From Porphyra umbilicalis (Eukaryota; Rhodophyta; Bangiophyceae; Bangiales; Bangiaceae): a stretch of DNA of 64,000 nt. Position 1 is the stretch's first letter. Each line of letters opens with the position of its first letter. The DNA is taken from NCBI GenBank assembly GCA_002049455.2, contig KV918983.1:62001-126000 (forward strand), in the 5' to 3' direction. A program made the translations under genes and the position numbers. This document shows, piece by piece, positions 1 through 11,051 of the stretch. The notes beneath the pieces were generated by a model, which was given only the letters and a program-made list of their open reading frames with translations, did not search any database and was not told where the DNA came from.

Positions 1-732
1 ATCACCCCCACCACCCTCCCCTCCCGTACGGGCCTCATGTGACTCGCCGCCATCTTCCCCCGCCCCACCCTGCCGCCCACTGCCGCCTGTCGTGCCTGGG
101 AGCCCGTCGTCAGGGGGTGAACCACCAAAAGGGGGGGTGACACGTTGCACCCCACCCACCAATGGCTGCGTGTCAATCACAATGCTCAAAATACTTTTGG
201 TGTCCGCATACTCCATGCGCCAGGCCTTGCCCTGCTCGCGGACGCGCTCATTGACGCGGCCTTCAATGTAGCCCGCCGCCTTGCCCGTGTTGTGCGCCTT
301 GATAGTGTTGGTCGCGTTGTACAGCGTCACGGCTTTGGAGATGAGGCGGGACACCGCGGCCTTGTCGATGGGCTTGCCCTCGATACGCAGACGCTTCACC
401 CACGAATCGGTAGCCACCAGGTGCGCGGAGATGGACGCCACTTGGAGGCGCTTCGACACGCCGCGACTCTGGTGACGCCGGGCACGCGCATGCACCGTGT
501 CGTGCCACAGCTTAACAATACCGAGTCGGACGAAGGGAAAGAAGGTCGTGGAGGAGCTTTTAGCATTGATAGTGCCCCCCGTCGCGTCTCTGCCTGACGC
601 CCCACCCGCACCAGGCACCCCGGCCACGCCGGAGGGAGCATCGCTGGCCCCCGAGACACCGCCCGCGTCTTGAGCAGCGCGAGTGACAGCGTCGGCCGAA
701 GGGGTCGGGGCAGCCGGCGCGTCGGCCGCCAT
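1..732 (-). CDS. Unrecognised protein, 5' part (runs off the window start)
   Basis: An uninterrupted minus-strand frame starts at an ATG (732-730, context GTCATGGCG) and stays open for 244 codons to the window edge, so the 3' end is missing. Residues 1 to about 60 are rich in Ala, Gly and Pro and look disordered. A compact region follows (about 62-165) with charged helical stretches such as SWVKRLRIEGKPIDKAAV and VNERVREQGKAWRMEYAD. The tail turns Gly/Pro/Glu-rich. GC-ending codons dominate, as in the host genes further along. I do not recognise the family. No catalytic motif, zinc ligand set or membrane segment is visible. A transposon-encoded accessory protein is possible, since the next genes belong to a transposon, but nothing in the sequence requires it. 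I am fairly sure the frame is coding and have no functional call. Confidence 0.5.
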   Translation of the reverse strand, partial: MAADAPAAPTPSADAVTRAAQDAGGVSGASDAPSGVAGVPGAGGASGRDATGGTINAKSSSTTFFPFVRLGIVKLWHDTVHARARRHQSRGVSKRLQVASISAHLVATDSWVKRLRIEGKPIDKAAVSRLISKAVTLYNATNTIKAHNTGKAAGYIEGRVNERVREQGKAWRMEYADTKSILSIVIDTQPLVGGVQRVTPPFGGSPPDDGLPGTTGGSGRQGGAGEDGGESHEARTGGEGGGGD

Positions 733-1998
733 GACGAACGACAATAGGGTAGTTGGGAAAAAATGGAGGGAGGGGGGCGTGCGTGCAAACTGCCGCAGCC
801 GGCCAGCTACGGCCCGTGGGGAACAGGTGAGAGGGGACGCGGCGGAGGGTGAGCGAGAGGTGCGCCGTCGAACGCGCAGGACCTACAACGACACAGCCCA
901 ACTGTGCGCTCACATGCACGCGTGCGCGTATCCGTCCAAGTGGTGTGCCGGCGCGTGCTGGTGTGCGACGCACGCGCCGCGGACACTGGAAAACCGCAGT
1001 CGCGCACGCTGCTGCCTGCCTGCACAGCTGTGCATCTACGTTGCCGCTTTTTTGTTGTCACTCGACTGGAGTTCCAGAAGAGTCCATGTGAAACTTGAGT
1101 TCCGAGTGTAGATAATTTGTCCCGGGCAACGCGTCCAACGCAGAATCGCCTGCGTTTCCAACGTGTGAGTCAACCTAGTTGCAACGAAATACAAGAGGAG
1201 GAGGGAGGCACGCCGGGCGTCAATCTGTGGCCGGCAGCCACGAAGAGAACGGACTCGTTTCCATCGCGAGGTAGACGAGTTCCAGGCACAAGATCGGGAC
1301 AGCGACTCAAGTAGCACCGCTAATCCAAGTACAATAATTCGGTGTCAGTATCCCAAATTGGTCAGGATCCGTTCCGGATTGGCAGAGACGGAGAAAACGG
1401 GGAGATTCTCGAGGCACAGAGAAACACCGAGGCGTATCTCAGGTCTACAGGACCCTTTGAGCGCGTCTTTTTTTTCTCTGACTACTCATGCCACAGAGAC
1501 CAGTTCTGTAGTTTCTCATGGCCAAACGATGCCTGGAACAGCAGGGAAAAATCTTTCTTCATGTGCCTTAATGCGTGGAATCGACCTTTAGTGCTTCGGA
1601 GCGACAGGGAGTTCTGTGAGCGTATTCGCGCCATCAGGGCTGTTTGCTGTTCCATACACCAGCGCGTCTTTCTTGCCACTGCGCGCGCGCCCTTTTTACC
1701 AAGAGCGAGCGCGCCCCATGAGGAGCATCTCCACGTCGAGCGATACAGTGCGCCCCTTCTTTAGGGCGCACGGGCAGCCATCCCAGTGACTGTTTTCTCT
1801 GTTATCGTCGAAACAATCGCACCATCCCCGCTGTGTCATCTCACCCGCTTTTTCCGCGCTCCATTCCTCCCTCTGCACCCGACAGTCCCCTACTTTCTCT
1901 TTATTATCCCCTCCCCCGCTCCACACCGCCCGCCACACAGGTATCTGGCTTCCAAGATGGTGGCTCGCCGGGGTTCCTCCACTCCCGCCACCAGCTAG
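733..1998. other. Intergenic, no recognisable gene
   Basis: Mixed-composition sequence between the divergent starts of the minus-strand gene at 732 and the Myb-like gene near 2.0 kb. No conserved protein motif was found in any frame. A pyrimidine-rich stretch at about 1810-1930 lies just upstream of the Myb-like gene and could be its promoter or leader. The left terminus of the Harbinger element may lie here, but I could not find a matching inverted end. Confidence 0.4.
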
Positions 1999-3007
1999 CC
2001 TGCGGCTCGCCGCCGCGGCAGCCGCCGGGCCTCGCCCGCTGGCGGCCGGGTCAAGAACTTTTCACCCGGGGAGAGCCTCGGCGTCATGACGGCCGCGTCG
2101 GCGCACTGGGCCGAGTTCCGCGGGCGGCCCACGGGCGACAAGAAGCGCCGTATGGAGGCCATTTTGCTCAAGGCATTTGTGGAGGCCACACCCGCCGCGG
2201 ACGAGGAGGCGGCCCGCACCAGGTCGATTGAAAGTGTGGACAAGAAGATCAAAAACATGCGCGGCTGGTACAACAAAGCGTGCAAGGACCACAAGGTGAC
2301 GGGGCTGAGCTCGTCCGAGCAAGACGACATCCTTCTCAAGTTTGGCGGCTGTGTGCTTTTCAGTTTGGTACGCACCGCCTTCAAGGGCTGTCCAATTTCC
2401 GCCCAAACTTCGGTGCGTGATCCGGTTAAGTTTGGAGCCAGTCGCGGGGGAGCGGACAGCGCGGTGGGATCCAACGAGGGCGTGGAGGGCGCTGGGGCTG
2501 CTGCGCGGGGGGGGGCGCGGGGCAGGTGGGGCGGGGGGGGCGGGGGCGGGGCGCAGTGCGGGGGCGCCGACTTGCTCGCCGCGTCCGGCCCCCGACGATG
2601 ACGCGGGCTCTCAAGAGGGCTCCAAGGCGGGGGGAGGTTCGGGAACGGATGACGGCTCTGCGGGGACGAGCACCGACGAGGGCTCTGACTCCGAGCCCGT
2701 GAAATCTCCTGGGGACAGGGCAGCAGCGGCCATTGAGAAGGCATCCCCGCCCAAGAAAGGGACAAAGAGGTCAACGGCGAGTGCGGCGGTACGCAACTAC
2801 TTTGAGTTCCGGCTGACAACTGAGAGAGCCGCTGCGGACGCTGTATCCCGTCGCCATGATGTAGGGGGGGAGAGGGGGGGAGAGGGGGAGCCTGGTGGGC
2901 TGTCTGCTGGAGGCGGTTCTTCCGCGGGCGGGCCCTCTGACGCGGACGTACGCATGGCGGCTATCAATCTTATGAACGCCTACGCTGAGAGGTCCCGTCG
3001 CGCGTAG
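1999..3007 (+). CDS. Myb/SANT-like DNA-binding protein, probable PIF/Harbinger partner
   Basis: The frame reading VKNFSPGE (about 2050) through AEFRGRPTGDKK, RSIESVDKKIKNMRGWYNKA and SSSEQDDIL has the look of a Myb/SANT-like (trihelix or MADF-type) DNA-binding domain. PIF/Harbinger elements typically carry such a second gene beside their transposase; the partner binds the element ends and carries the transposase into the nucleus. After about residue 130 the frame enters a G-rich tract (about 2505-2560) and closes. A shifted frame then continues to the stop at 3007 as an acidic, low-complexity tail (DDDAGSQEGSK, PPKKGTKRS, ending NAYAERSRRA). The shift may be a homopolymer length error or a lesion. 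The ATG at 2086 falls inside the domain, so the true start is upstream; an ATG at 1957 is in frame but followed by a TAG at 1996, perhaps in an unseen intron. The transposase lies tail to tail with it. Confidence 0.6.
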
Positions 3008-3478
3008 CTTTTTTTTTTGTTTGATGGTAGTGGCAGTCATTTTTTGTTGCTTGTGTCTTTTCTCTGGGTATTGATTCACAGTCTAGAGCATCCTCTTGAC
3101 GGTCCCACACTTGGCACAGACACACGGGACAGAGCCTCATGATTGGTCAGGAGGAAACCCTTTTTTTCCCACCGTCTGCATTTGTTCTATCCCTGGCAGC
3201 CTGCCGTTGCCTCGGTCTTGTTCTGTACGCCCAACAGCTCTGCGTTCTTTTCACCCCATCCCTCCCCCCCTGTGCTTCGTCTTCTCTACCACCCGGAGTG
3301 TCTTGAACAACTTCTGGGATCTTTTTCTCGCGTGCATCAGTTTACTTGCTCCAGACCATTGCCATCCACTCCCCCCCCCCCTCCCCATGCCCGCCCATCC
3401 GCGTCGCCCCCCCGCCCCCGCCAGCCCTCCCCCCCGAAATGTGGCTCACCTCCTCACACCTCAGAGCAGTGCGACAGT

Positions 3479-5208
3479 TTACTGCTCGTCCACCCACGGG
3501 AGGCCAAGGGCCTTCAGGATCTCCACACGACGGGCACGGCCAGTCTCTTGGGCAGCCTCGTCCATGTCATAGGTTTCACCGTGCTCGGGAGCTGTTTGCT
3601 CGGCAGTGACCTCCTCCCCGACATACGCGCCATCGCGAGCTTCCAAAATATTGTGGAGCGCGACGCGTAGCTCCTGGATGGCTGCTGCCCGGTCAGGGTG
3701 CGTGGAAATCATCTTCAGGACGTGCCACCTGCCTTTGAGGCGTCCAAACGCGTTCTTCAGCTCAACCCGCATTTGGGCGTGGTAGTGGTTAAACCGGTGC
3801 ACGCTTCCCACATTGGGACCGTGCATGTCAGCCTCCCGAAAAGGGGTGATCTGCGCGGGAAACAGAGACATAGAACATAAAAACAGAAACCTGCAAGAAA
3901 AGAGCTCTTAAAAAAAATAATTAAAATACTGTGTCAAACAGTCTGTTCTCTCGTGGCCCTCTGACTCTCCCACTGCCGACACCAAAACGCCCCTCTTCCT
4001 AACCCCCCCTTTCTCCCCTCATTCTCACCGCCCCGTTAGAAAGCCATCATCGAGGCACCCACCTGCTACTCCCCCCCCCGCCCTCCTGGCACAACCCCCA
4101 TGCCCACGTCGCAATGGCGGCATACACACCCAAGTATGCCATGATGCCCTCCCCCCCTCCCCACTGGCATGGGTCTGTTCTTACTAAAAGTGCTGTCAGA
4201 GCAAAGCCTGCATCACCCAGGATGAACTCCCGAGCGGCCAGCGGGCGGACACTCACGTCCTCATCAAGCATCGCCTCGTACCACGAGTGGAACCAAAACC
4301 ACAGCGAGTCCCCCTGCGAGCCGGGGATGCCGCCAACGAAATAGCAAATACGGCGGGTGTCGGTTATGGCCAGAAGTAGGCGGGAACAGTTCGAGTTTTT
4401 GTCCGTGTAGTCTTCTTTGTGCTTCCCGAAAGGGGTAAGCAACTGCGTGTGGCAACCATCGGCAGCGCCACAACTGCCCAAAACAGTACGAAAACCACAG
4501 AAAATCAGCACAGCGTCAGTCAATACACAGCACAAATGCATGGAACCGCGCACGTGTCCATATGGACATCATCGCCCAACATGATCACGCCACCTCCCAC
4601 ACCTCTGCTCACTGACAAAACAGGAAGAGAACGCCCACGAGAACATACAAGCCCTCCCCCCCGACGGCGTCGCCGCCCTTCAGGTTCGAAATCTCGCGGG
4701 TGACCCGGTGGCGCTCAGCTTGGTTGGGCCAGGACGGGAGCGGCAGTGCAACCAGCATCGCCTGCACGACGGGGCTGCAAAACTTAGAGAAGGTGGACTC
4801 GGCTATGTCTACCGCGCGCGCAATTACTCGCTGAGAACCGCCTTTCGCAAGCCAGAAGAGCACAGAAAAAATGCGCAAAGTGGGTGGGATAGCCACAGGA
4901 CCATGAAGCGCACTTGGTAAATACATGTGGCGCAGTGAGAGTCACCAACGCATCAAAATGGGCGGTGGTCACGCGTACATCACGAAAAAAGCATCGTTGC
5001 TCAATGCTCTTTCGATAAAAACGCCCCACCAGGTCACGCGCGTGGGGGGCAGCTCGGTCGGCCTCGCCAAAAATGAGGGCCACAGCGGCCAGCTTGGCCA
5101 GACCCACCACCTCCGCCGCGGCCGATGATCCATCCTCAACCCTCCCCCCAAGCGGCGCGAGGGTCTCCAAGGTACCCAAGACGCTCTGTCACTGCGCACG
5201 CTCATGTG
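3479..5208 (-). CDS. PIF/Harbinger-type DDE transposase, split by introns and one frame break
   Basis: Three exons can be read. The last, 3850-3479, begins after acceptor CCCGCGCAG and encodes ITPFREAD, then FNHYHAQMRVELKNAFGRLK, which carries the third catalytic acidic residue (Glu in VELKNAF). The middle exon, 4473-4185, encodes CGAADGCH (first Asp) and ILGDAGFALTALL (second Asp), and ends at donor GTAAGA. The exon before it ends at 4649 (donor GTATGT) and joins in frame as GGEGF-CGAADGCH. Its N-terminal part (RIFSVLFWLAKGGSQRVIAR, STFSKFCSPVV) matches the helical region that precedes the DDE core in Harbinger transposases. Upstream of about 4926 the reading moves to another frame (FYRKSIEQRCFFRDV, FDALVTLTAP), which points to an indel near 4925-4935 or an unrecognised intron. 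No ATG is convincing at the 5' end. The mapped exons keep all three catalytic residues; activity depends on the 5' break. Confidence 0.7.
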
Positions 5209-5311
5209 GCGCCAAGCCGCGGAGGAGCGCCACCACAGACGAAACCCATGTCATCAAAGAGACACCCTCAACCTCCGTCACATACAGTCACGCACGCCGT
5301 ACCCATCTCTA

Positions 5312-5609
5312 GTGTCTATTCTACCGCAGCATCATTTGATGCGAATCGCATCAAATGATGCCCATTTTCGGTGCGTTTGTTTTCGTACTTCCCGACCTCT
5401 GACGCTCTTTTTGACAGCAGAAACGAACTCAGCGATGCCTTGTTATTCTTGGGGGAGATCCCAGCCAATACGCTATGGATACAAACGGGGGGTGCTCCAG
5501 ATGCCTCAACAGGGGGGGTCGAACCGTCGTTGTCGGGCCCTGTGAGAGGGTGCATCATTTGATGCCCAACCGGGCATCATTTGATGCCCGATTGCGGTAG
5601 AATAGACAC
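5312..5609. mobile_element. 298-bp MITE, TA target duplication
   Basis: Terminal inverted repeats GTGTCTATTCTACCGCA open and close the element and are flanked by TA on both sides (5310-5311 and 5610-5611). Inside each end are copies of the near-palindromic word GCATCATTTGATGC; on the left two copies face each other across 5 bp (5329-5360) and can fold into a hairpin. The flanking bases extend the symmetry to CTAGTGTC/GACACTAG, so a longer duplication cannot be excluded. TA duplication and size suggest a Tc1/mariner-type MITE. No transposase is encoded. Confidence 0.75.
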
Positions 5610-5611
5610 TA

Positions 5612-8212
5612 GCACCCCTGCCACCTCGCGCAGGTCCGCGTCCGACTCCCCAGCCACTCTAAAGCGTCAATGACGGAGGCCGGCACAGAGTCCATGGCGC
5701 GCCTCGGACACCCGACCGGTCGAGCGATGGCGTCGTCACTCAGATCACCGGAGCGTGAACCAGGCCAAGGCTGGTCTGCGGCCAACGTGAGTGGCGGCAA
5801 GCACGTGCGCGAGATCCCGCAGCCAGGGTAGACGCGGACAGCGTGGGGAGAGGGTCGCGGTGAGGTGCTGGGCCGTTAGAAGTGGGCGCGGCGACGGGGT
5901 CGTGGTCGGGTCGCGGCGGAGTGCGATGAGTGCCGCTGTGCATTCTCTTGCGAATTGTTCTCCGAGAGTCCACAAGTTAAAGGTGGGTTGAGATGGCACA
6001 AACTGAACGGACTTAGAATCTGGGAAGGGTCCCTGAGCTGCTTTGTTGTTTGAGTCGGGATGTGCCCCTCGAGGCTCATCCACATGCAAATAGGTGTTGA
6101 GTCAGAACTTGAGCCGCATAAATCGTGAATAATCCTCGGCGCGCCCAAAGCTCAGTCAAGGTGGCTCTTCTGGGCTGGGCTTTTCACAGCTCGCTCGAAA
6201 TCCGGGAAGCAACGTGCATACTTCTGAGTGGTCTATATCCGTTTGCTACGCGTAGCAAACGCGCACTCCCCTGAATGGCCTGTCTCAAGGCCCTCGTACC
6301 ATGCACACACAAGAGCCCGGATTTTGAGGAGGATTCCTGTCCAATCGTGAACTCCGGAATAGTTAACTACTGGCTGCTGTCGCTTCCGAAGGAGCGCTCG
6401 CAGCCAATCGTTAACCCCAGTGAGTTAGTAACTGGCGACGAAGGGCCCGTACATTGCAGCCCAATAATCCACAGTGAAGAGTCACACAGAATGTTTCACA
6501 ATGTTTGAAGGCCGTATCCGGCTCCGATTCTTTCTCAGATGACTATACAGCATGGCTGGCCGAAATAAATGAGAATATCAGCTTCCTTTGATTACTTCTT
6601 GTGGCTTTATCATTTGTCTCATCATCTTCTCTGTTCAGCATTGCCTTGATTCCATTTCTTTCGCGCAGGGTCGCAACCAACGATAAGTACTGACGTTCAT
6701 CTTTGCCCGTGGCCATCGAAGTCAACAGTACCAGACCATCACCGCCCTCCCGACGATAACGTTCAGGGGGGGGAACGCGAGACTCTGGATTCGACGGCCG
6801 TCTTCTCTACCACGACCTTTATCGGCGTATCGGAAAGTAAAATCCTTGGCATGCAAGCAAAGTGAGCAAGAATGTGCATGCACAGCCTCATACACTGCGG
6901 CTCGGTATTTCATCGCCGGCATAGTTCTATATTTGCCGACTTGGAAATCTTTGACGAGTACACGCGAAAGAATGTTTTGAGATAGCCATGCAAAGCTCCT
7001 GTGAAATGGCCGCAGAATGATTCGGACGATCATGTGCACAACAGTTCCGTGGATGGGCGAATGTCCTACACTTCAGATTGCCTGATTCTGGAGTGACCCC
7101 TGTGATTGGGCAGTTCATCACTACATTTCCTGGACTCGTTTTACGGATCATCTTCGGGACTGATTCTGGGATCGTTCCAGAAGCAGTGTCATCCTGACCC
7201 ACAGATCATCTTGGGGACTGTCCTTCAAAAATAAGGTGAGGACTCGTTCAACTGATAGTTTGACTGCCTCTTCCGCAAACAAAATGTCTGCCTATTCCGT
7301 TAACAGCGTGAACAAAAACTGTTTGACACTCCCTCCGTTCAGACCAATGCCCATCGTGAAATCTGACATATCACTCATGCGACTTTGTGTTCCGGTGCGA
7401 GAGCTTCTGACATGTACTGAACCGGGGGATTGCGAGTTCCGGACGTGCTGTGTTAGGATGACAGGGGACGAGATTGCCACTGAGCTGAGAACGAATTTAC
7501 TGGGTGAAATAGAGACCCAATCATTCATAAATGGGGACTGTGTGCGTCCGTGACTTCACGATATTCTCGATGTGCGAGCCGACGCATGCTTACCCAGTTC
7601 CCATCCCCTCTGCACCGGGCAACAGCGTGTCGGTCCCACGACTACCAAGTCACACTGAGGCTCCCTCTGCACACGTTTCGTGGACCAGGAGCGACGCCCC
7701 ATGGGTAGGTCTTGCTCTCTGATCGGTTTTGGCAGACCCTCCTCACGACGTCACTGGAAGCAGTCCAGGCTATCACCTACGATGGAGTCCTTGAGGCAGG
7801 AATCCAGATCAATCTTGCGCACTCGTTCACTCAATCTATGACGACGATCCCCAGAATGATTGAACTCCGACGCCAGGACAGTCCTGAGCACGATCCCCAG
7901 GATGATCTTACTCCGACTTCAAGACAGTTTTCAGCACGATACGCAGACCGATCAGAACCAGCGAATCCGAATGATCCTTCATGAGCATTTGGCAGCAACT
8001 TCGCCGGACAATTGCCGAATCTGCAGGTGCTGGTGTGAAGATGATTCCCACTGAATATCGGTGCAGACAGGACAGTAACACGGTCGATCACAATGTCCTC
8101 AAGTGGCATCGCACCCAAAACGACCCCACCAAGACAATCACAACCAAAGTGCTAGGACGGCTCGTCCAGCGAGCAGCTACGGCCACAAGCAGGTCTCACC
8201 CGGAGCGCCAAA
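5612..8212. other. 2.6 kb without a recognisable gene
   Basis: 5612-6100 is GC-rich and may hold upstream exons of the Harbinger gene on the minus strand, but no motif confirms this. From about 6100 the DNA is clearly less GC-rich than the host genes. Minus-strand frames at 6543-7202 include HRSFAWLSQNILSRVLVKDF and RNGIKAMLNREDDETNDKA, which look like decayed coding sequence of unknown type. Between 7072 and 8035 there are degenerate, partly inverted copies of a word like GATCATCTTGGGGACTG, and the outer parts resemble each other (CAGATTGCC versus CAGATTCGGC inverted), which suggests an old non-autonomous element. Confidence 0.35.
6240..6261. repeat. 22-bp perfect palindrome
   Basis: The sequence centred on TACGCGTA (outer half CGTTTGCTACG) reads identically on both strands for 22 bp, and the symmetry ends sharply at both sides. 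It lies in the AT-richer stretch that lacks genes. It may be a protein-binding palindrome or fused element ends. Confidence 0.8.
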
Positions 8213-8803
8213 TGTTGCACAACAGAACGTGGATCAAGTCATAGGGGGGAGGGAAGCATCCCGCACGTGCCCCCTCCGTGCGTGCACTGCTATAGGGCCA
8301 TCGGACCCGGGAAGTCAGGCCGCCAGAGGTGATGACCTCAGGGCACGGTTTACTTGCCGGCGACGACAGTGCCTCCCACCGTCGTCGCCCTTCGTCCTAA
8401 AAGGGCGGAAGCCATTGCGTGGGCCCAATTCCCCTAATGGGAATTGGCCCGCGCCGCCGACCAACCAATACATCTAAATACAGTGGCAAACAAGTCCCCC
8501 AGTGCGGCAAGAAAAGACGAGGGGGAATCGGGACCGGGCGCCTCTGCCTGACGTGGCGGCCGGTGGCGCGGCCACGAGGGAGCGCTCGCCGCCCGACATA
8601 ACCGCCGCCTCGCGCGGGCCTGCCCGCAGCGGCTGCGCCCCGCCAGGCCGGGTTGCACGCACCGCACGGTCCCACACTCAGTGTGGGCGCAATGCCCGTG
8701 CCCCGAGGGGACACCAGGCCCGTGGGCCGGTGGGGGTCGTGTCCGCCCGAACCCGGCTCCCCCGCGCGGTGCCCCGGCACCACCCCCGACCAGGTGGTGG
8801 TAC
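8213..8803 (-). mobile_element. LTR-like block with TG..CA ends, related to the solo LTR at 50105
   Basis: On the plus strand the block opens TGTTGCACAACAG and closes GGTGGTGGTACA, that is TG..CA. Its centre (about 8335-8510) aligns with the reverse complement of the LTR at 50105-50578: both contain CACGGTTTACTT, GTGCCTCCCACCGTCGTCG and CCTTCGTCCTNAAAGGGCGGAA in order. On the minus strand the end is followed by TTTGGCGCTCCGGGTGAG, whose TGG start fits a tRNA primer binding site. That would make this the 5' LTR of a minus-strand retroelement whose body extends to lower coordinates. No duplication matches across the block itself. It interrupts the pogo fragment at 8804. Confidence 0.55.
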
Positions 8804-9723
8804 ACCCCCTTGACCTCACAGCGCCCCATTGTCAAGGTTGTTGCGTGTAGCCCAGTTTTCGATAAATGAGGAGACCGTTTGAAGCCCGTAACGCAAAGCT
8901 TAGTCGCAATCCGACGTGCTCTAGCTTCCAACAGACGGCCCGAAACTGGAAGATGCGGCCCGCCCACTCGTTGAGTAGCCTGGTACCAATCCCTCAACCC
9001 CTGGGAGACCGTCTCAGAGTAGGAGCGGCGCTGGCGGGTCCCCGACAGGTCTTCCGACGCAGCTGCCCGCCGCCTAAACTCCTCCATGTTCTTGTTAATG
9101 GCTCTGGCTGCCGACACGCTGATGTTCAGCCGAAACATGGCCAGGGTTTGAGGACACGTATGGCCAGCGTCCCGAATCTCAAGAATCGCAAGCTTGTCAC
9201 CAAGAGATATAGGTGTGCGGGGCTTACGCCCCTCACCCGACCGTGGGCGCTCGACACCAAGCCTCACCACGCCCCAGCCACGCCCAGCACCGCCGCGACC
9301 ACGACCGACCCCGCCCCGCCCGCGCACGACGTCGGCGTGTTGATCTCGCCCCGCAGGTTCTCCACCACCTGCGTGGTCGGCGCTTGCCGCCGCCACCCAC
9401 GGCGCACTTGCAAGGTCCATCTGGTCCTGTGCCAGCGCAGTGATTGTTGCCGCGCTCGCCGCCTGCGCGGCAACGCGGGTGACCTGAACGGTCGCTGGCG
9501 ACGGGCTTGGGATGACCTCCTCTGTGGCGGCCGCGGCAGTCGAAGCGGCCACAGTGCTTAATCGGCGCCATTGGAGACGCTCTTGGGCGGTGGAAGCTTC
9601 GGTTAGAATATCTACAAAAGAAGCGCACAGACTCGCACATGCGGCCAAGAGAAGTAGCTCAAGAAGAAGCGCAACAAAACCCAGATCGTCCATCGGAAAG
9701 CGAATCCAAAAAAAAATTGACAA
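8804..9723 (-). pseudogene. N-terminal half of a pogo-like transposase (truncated)
   Basis: The frame starts at 9723 and parallels the transposase at 28349-30913 over its first 310 or so residues. Shared blocks are ACASLCAS, QWRRL, GEGRKPRT, IPLGDKIAL-type and the helix-turn-helix segment QTLAMFRLNIS...SAARAI, then ASEDLSGTRQRRSYSE and HLPVSG. Near 8840 the frame breaks: in another frame it continues FIENWATRN as in the complete copy and then meets a stop in place of the Trp of ALWGQGG. It ends at the LTR-like block before any catalytic Asp. The N terminus is hydrophobic (FVALLLELLLLAACASL), as it is in the complete copy. It can at most encode a DNA-binding fragment. Confidence 0.75.
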
Positions 9724-9947
9724 GAAGAAAGCGTGATCAAGACTAGTGGCAGGACCCCTCTAATACTCGCTGATACTCGGGATCACCAAATCGGAGAGAG
9801 TAGGGTGTCGACCGCATACCCTGTGCACTGCGATCGGGCCCGACGCTGCAAGACCCTGCGTCAGAGCGTCCTCACTGCCGAGCAGCCGGTGGTCGGGAGA
9901 CGTGGGCACGAAGGTGGCTGGCCAACCGGTGTAGGGATGACAATGGT

Positions 9948-10045
9948 GGGGTCGACGACGGTGGGGTCGGCGATGGTGGGGTCGGCGATGATGGGTACCG
10001 GGACGGTGACGTCGACAGCGGTGGGACCGACGGCGGTGGGTCCAC
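9948..10045 (+). repeat. 15-bp tandem repeat in the pogo 5' region
   Basis: Degenerate units of the form GGTGGGGTCGGCGAT are repeated about six times. The complete pogo element has a comparable inverted array at about 28045-28135 (GTCGTGGACC-type units) between its TIR and its transposase. A tandem array at the same place in two diverged copies suggests subterminal binding sites rather than chance. Confidence 0.6.
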
Positions 10046-10942
10046 ATCGACGGGTGCGCCCACTGGGCCACTGGGCAACAAACCCATCACGTAATTCAAA
10101 TCCTCCTGTCTGAACTGTATGCCAGAAGACGATTGCGAGATCTGTCGATGGTTCTCGTGGAAATTGTCGATCGCGATCCTCCCAGTTATATAGCACGTGA
10201 CATATAAATGAAGCGCATAAAACCAGATATTGACTGTATTCACAGACACAACAGGCGTACATATGGATTTTCTGTTTTCTTTGCGGTACAGTGCGTTCTC
10301 GTTACAAGAGACAGTTGATTCAGCTCAATGTGAATAAAAGTGGCCTGCACGGACTGGAATGGAAGACTCGCGACCCATACTTCCTTGTAGACGATTCTCT
10401 TGTATCGAAAACGCACTGTATTGCAGTCTCCTTGTTTACGGGTCTGGGCCGGAACAGAACGGTTGGACTTCCCGAGTGTAGAGAGCGTGGTGCTGCATCG
10501 GACGAATTTGTCAGGCTCTCAGCCTGCTCATAGCCAGTCCATTGGTCCACGTACGCAGTTGAATGATTGCCACAACTTTGCGATCGTGATTTTGTGAACG
10601 TCAGCCATCGAGGGATGACCAGTGCAGTCCGCGATAGGTGATTGATTGCAAGGACGCGCCGCACAATGATTGTGCGGGAGGGGAGGTATCGACGCTGCCA
10701 CGGCGGCAGGGACCGCCACCCTCCCAAACATTTGTGCTCATCATGAGCATGATGCAGCGACAAGGGCGTGTACCTATGGCAAAGGCGCATCTCGCTACGT
10801 GATGCTCCGGCGGTACGCCACTCGGCCACGCCCGCGTGGCTGGTGCGCTGAAGAGGAGCGCTGCAGGGGCGCTGCGCCAGTCCATCGGGGCGCGAGTCCC
10901 GTTCCCGTCTGACTGATTGCTTGATTGATGTACAACAAGGTC

Positions 10943-11051
10943 AATACGGCACCTCGGGCGTCGACTGTCGTGTTTCGGCTCGCCGCGTCGCTACAGTAAA
11001 TAGCGGCGCGATGTGCCGAAACACGACAGTCGACGCCCGAGGTGCCATATT
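10943..11051. repeat. Long hairpin: 32-bp perfect arms, 35-base loop
   Basis: Bases 10948-10979 are the exact reverse complement of 11015-11046 (32 of 32). Beyond one mismatch the pairing continues for four bases outwards (AATA/TATT). The loop contains a further partial CGCCGC/GCGGCG pairing. As RNA this would be a very stable stem of precursor-microRNA size. As DNA it is a foldback or cruciform. There is no TA or other duplication at the outer edges. Confidence 0.85.

Larger units (their letters stand above)
8804..10236 (-). mobile_element. 5' part of a pogo/Tigger-like element, truncated
   Basis: The right end (10236) is a pogo-type terminus; inverted it reads CAGTCAATATCTGG and it is followed by TA at 10237. 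The next 60 bp align with the left end of the complete element at 27866, including GGGAGGATCGCGATCGACAA. The element runs leftwards on the minus strand through a 5' region with 15-bp tandem repeats and the N-terminal half of a transposase. It stops where the LTR-like block begins at 8804. The catalytic half and the other terminus are gone. Confidence 0.8.
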
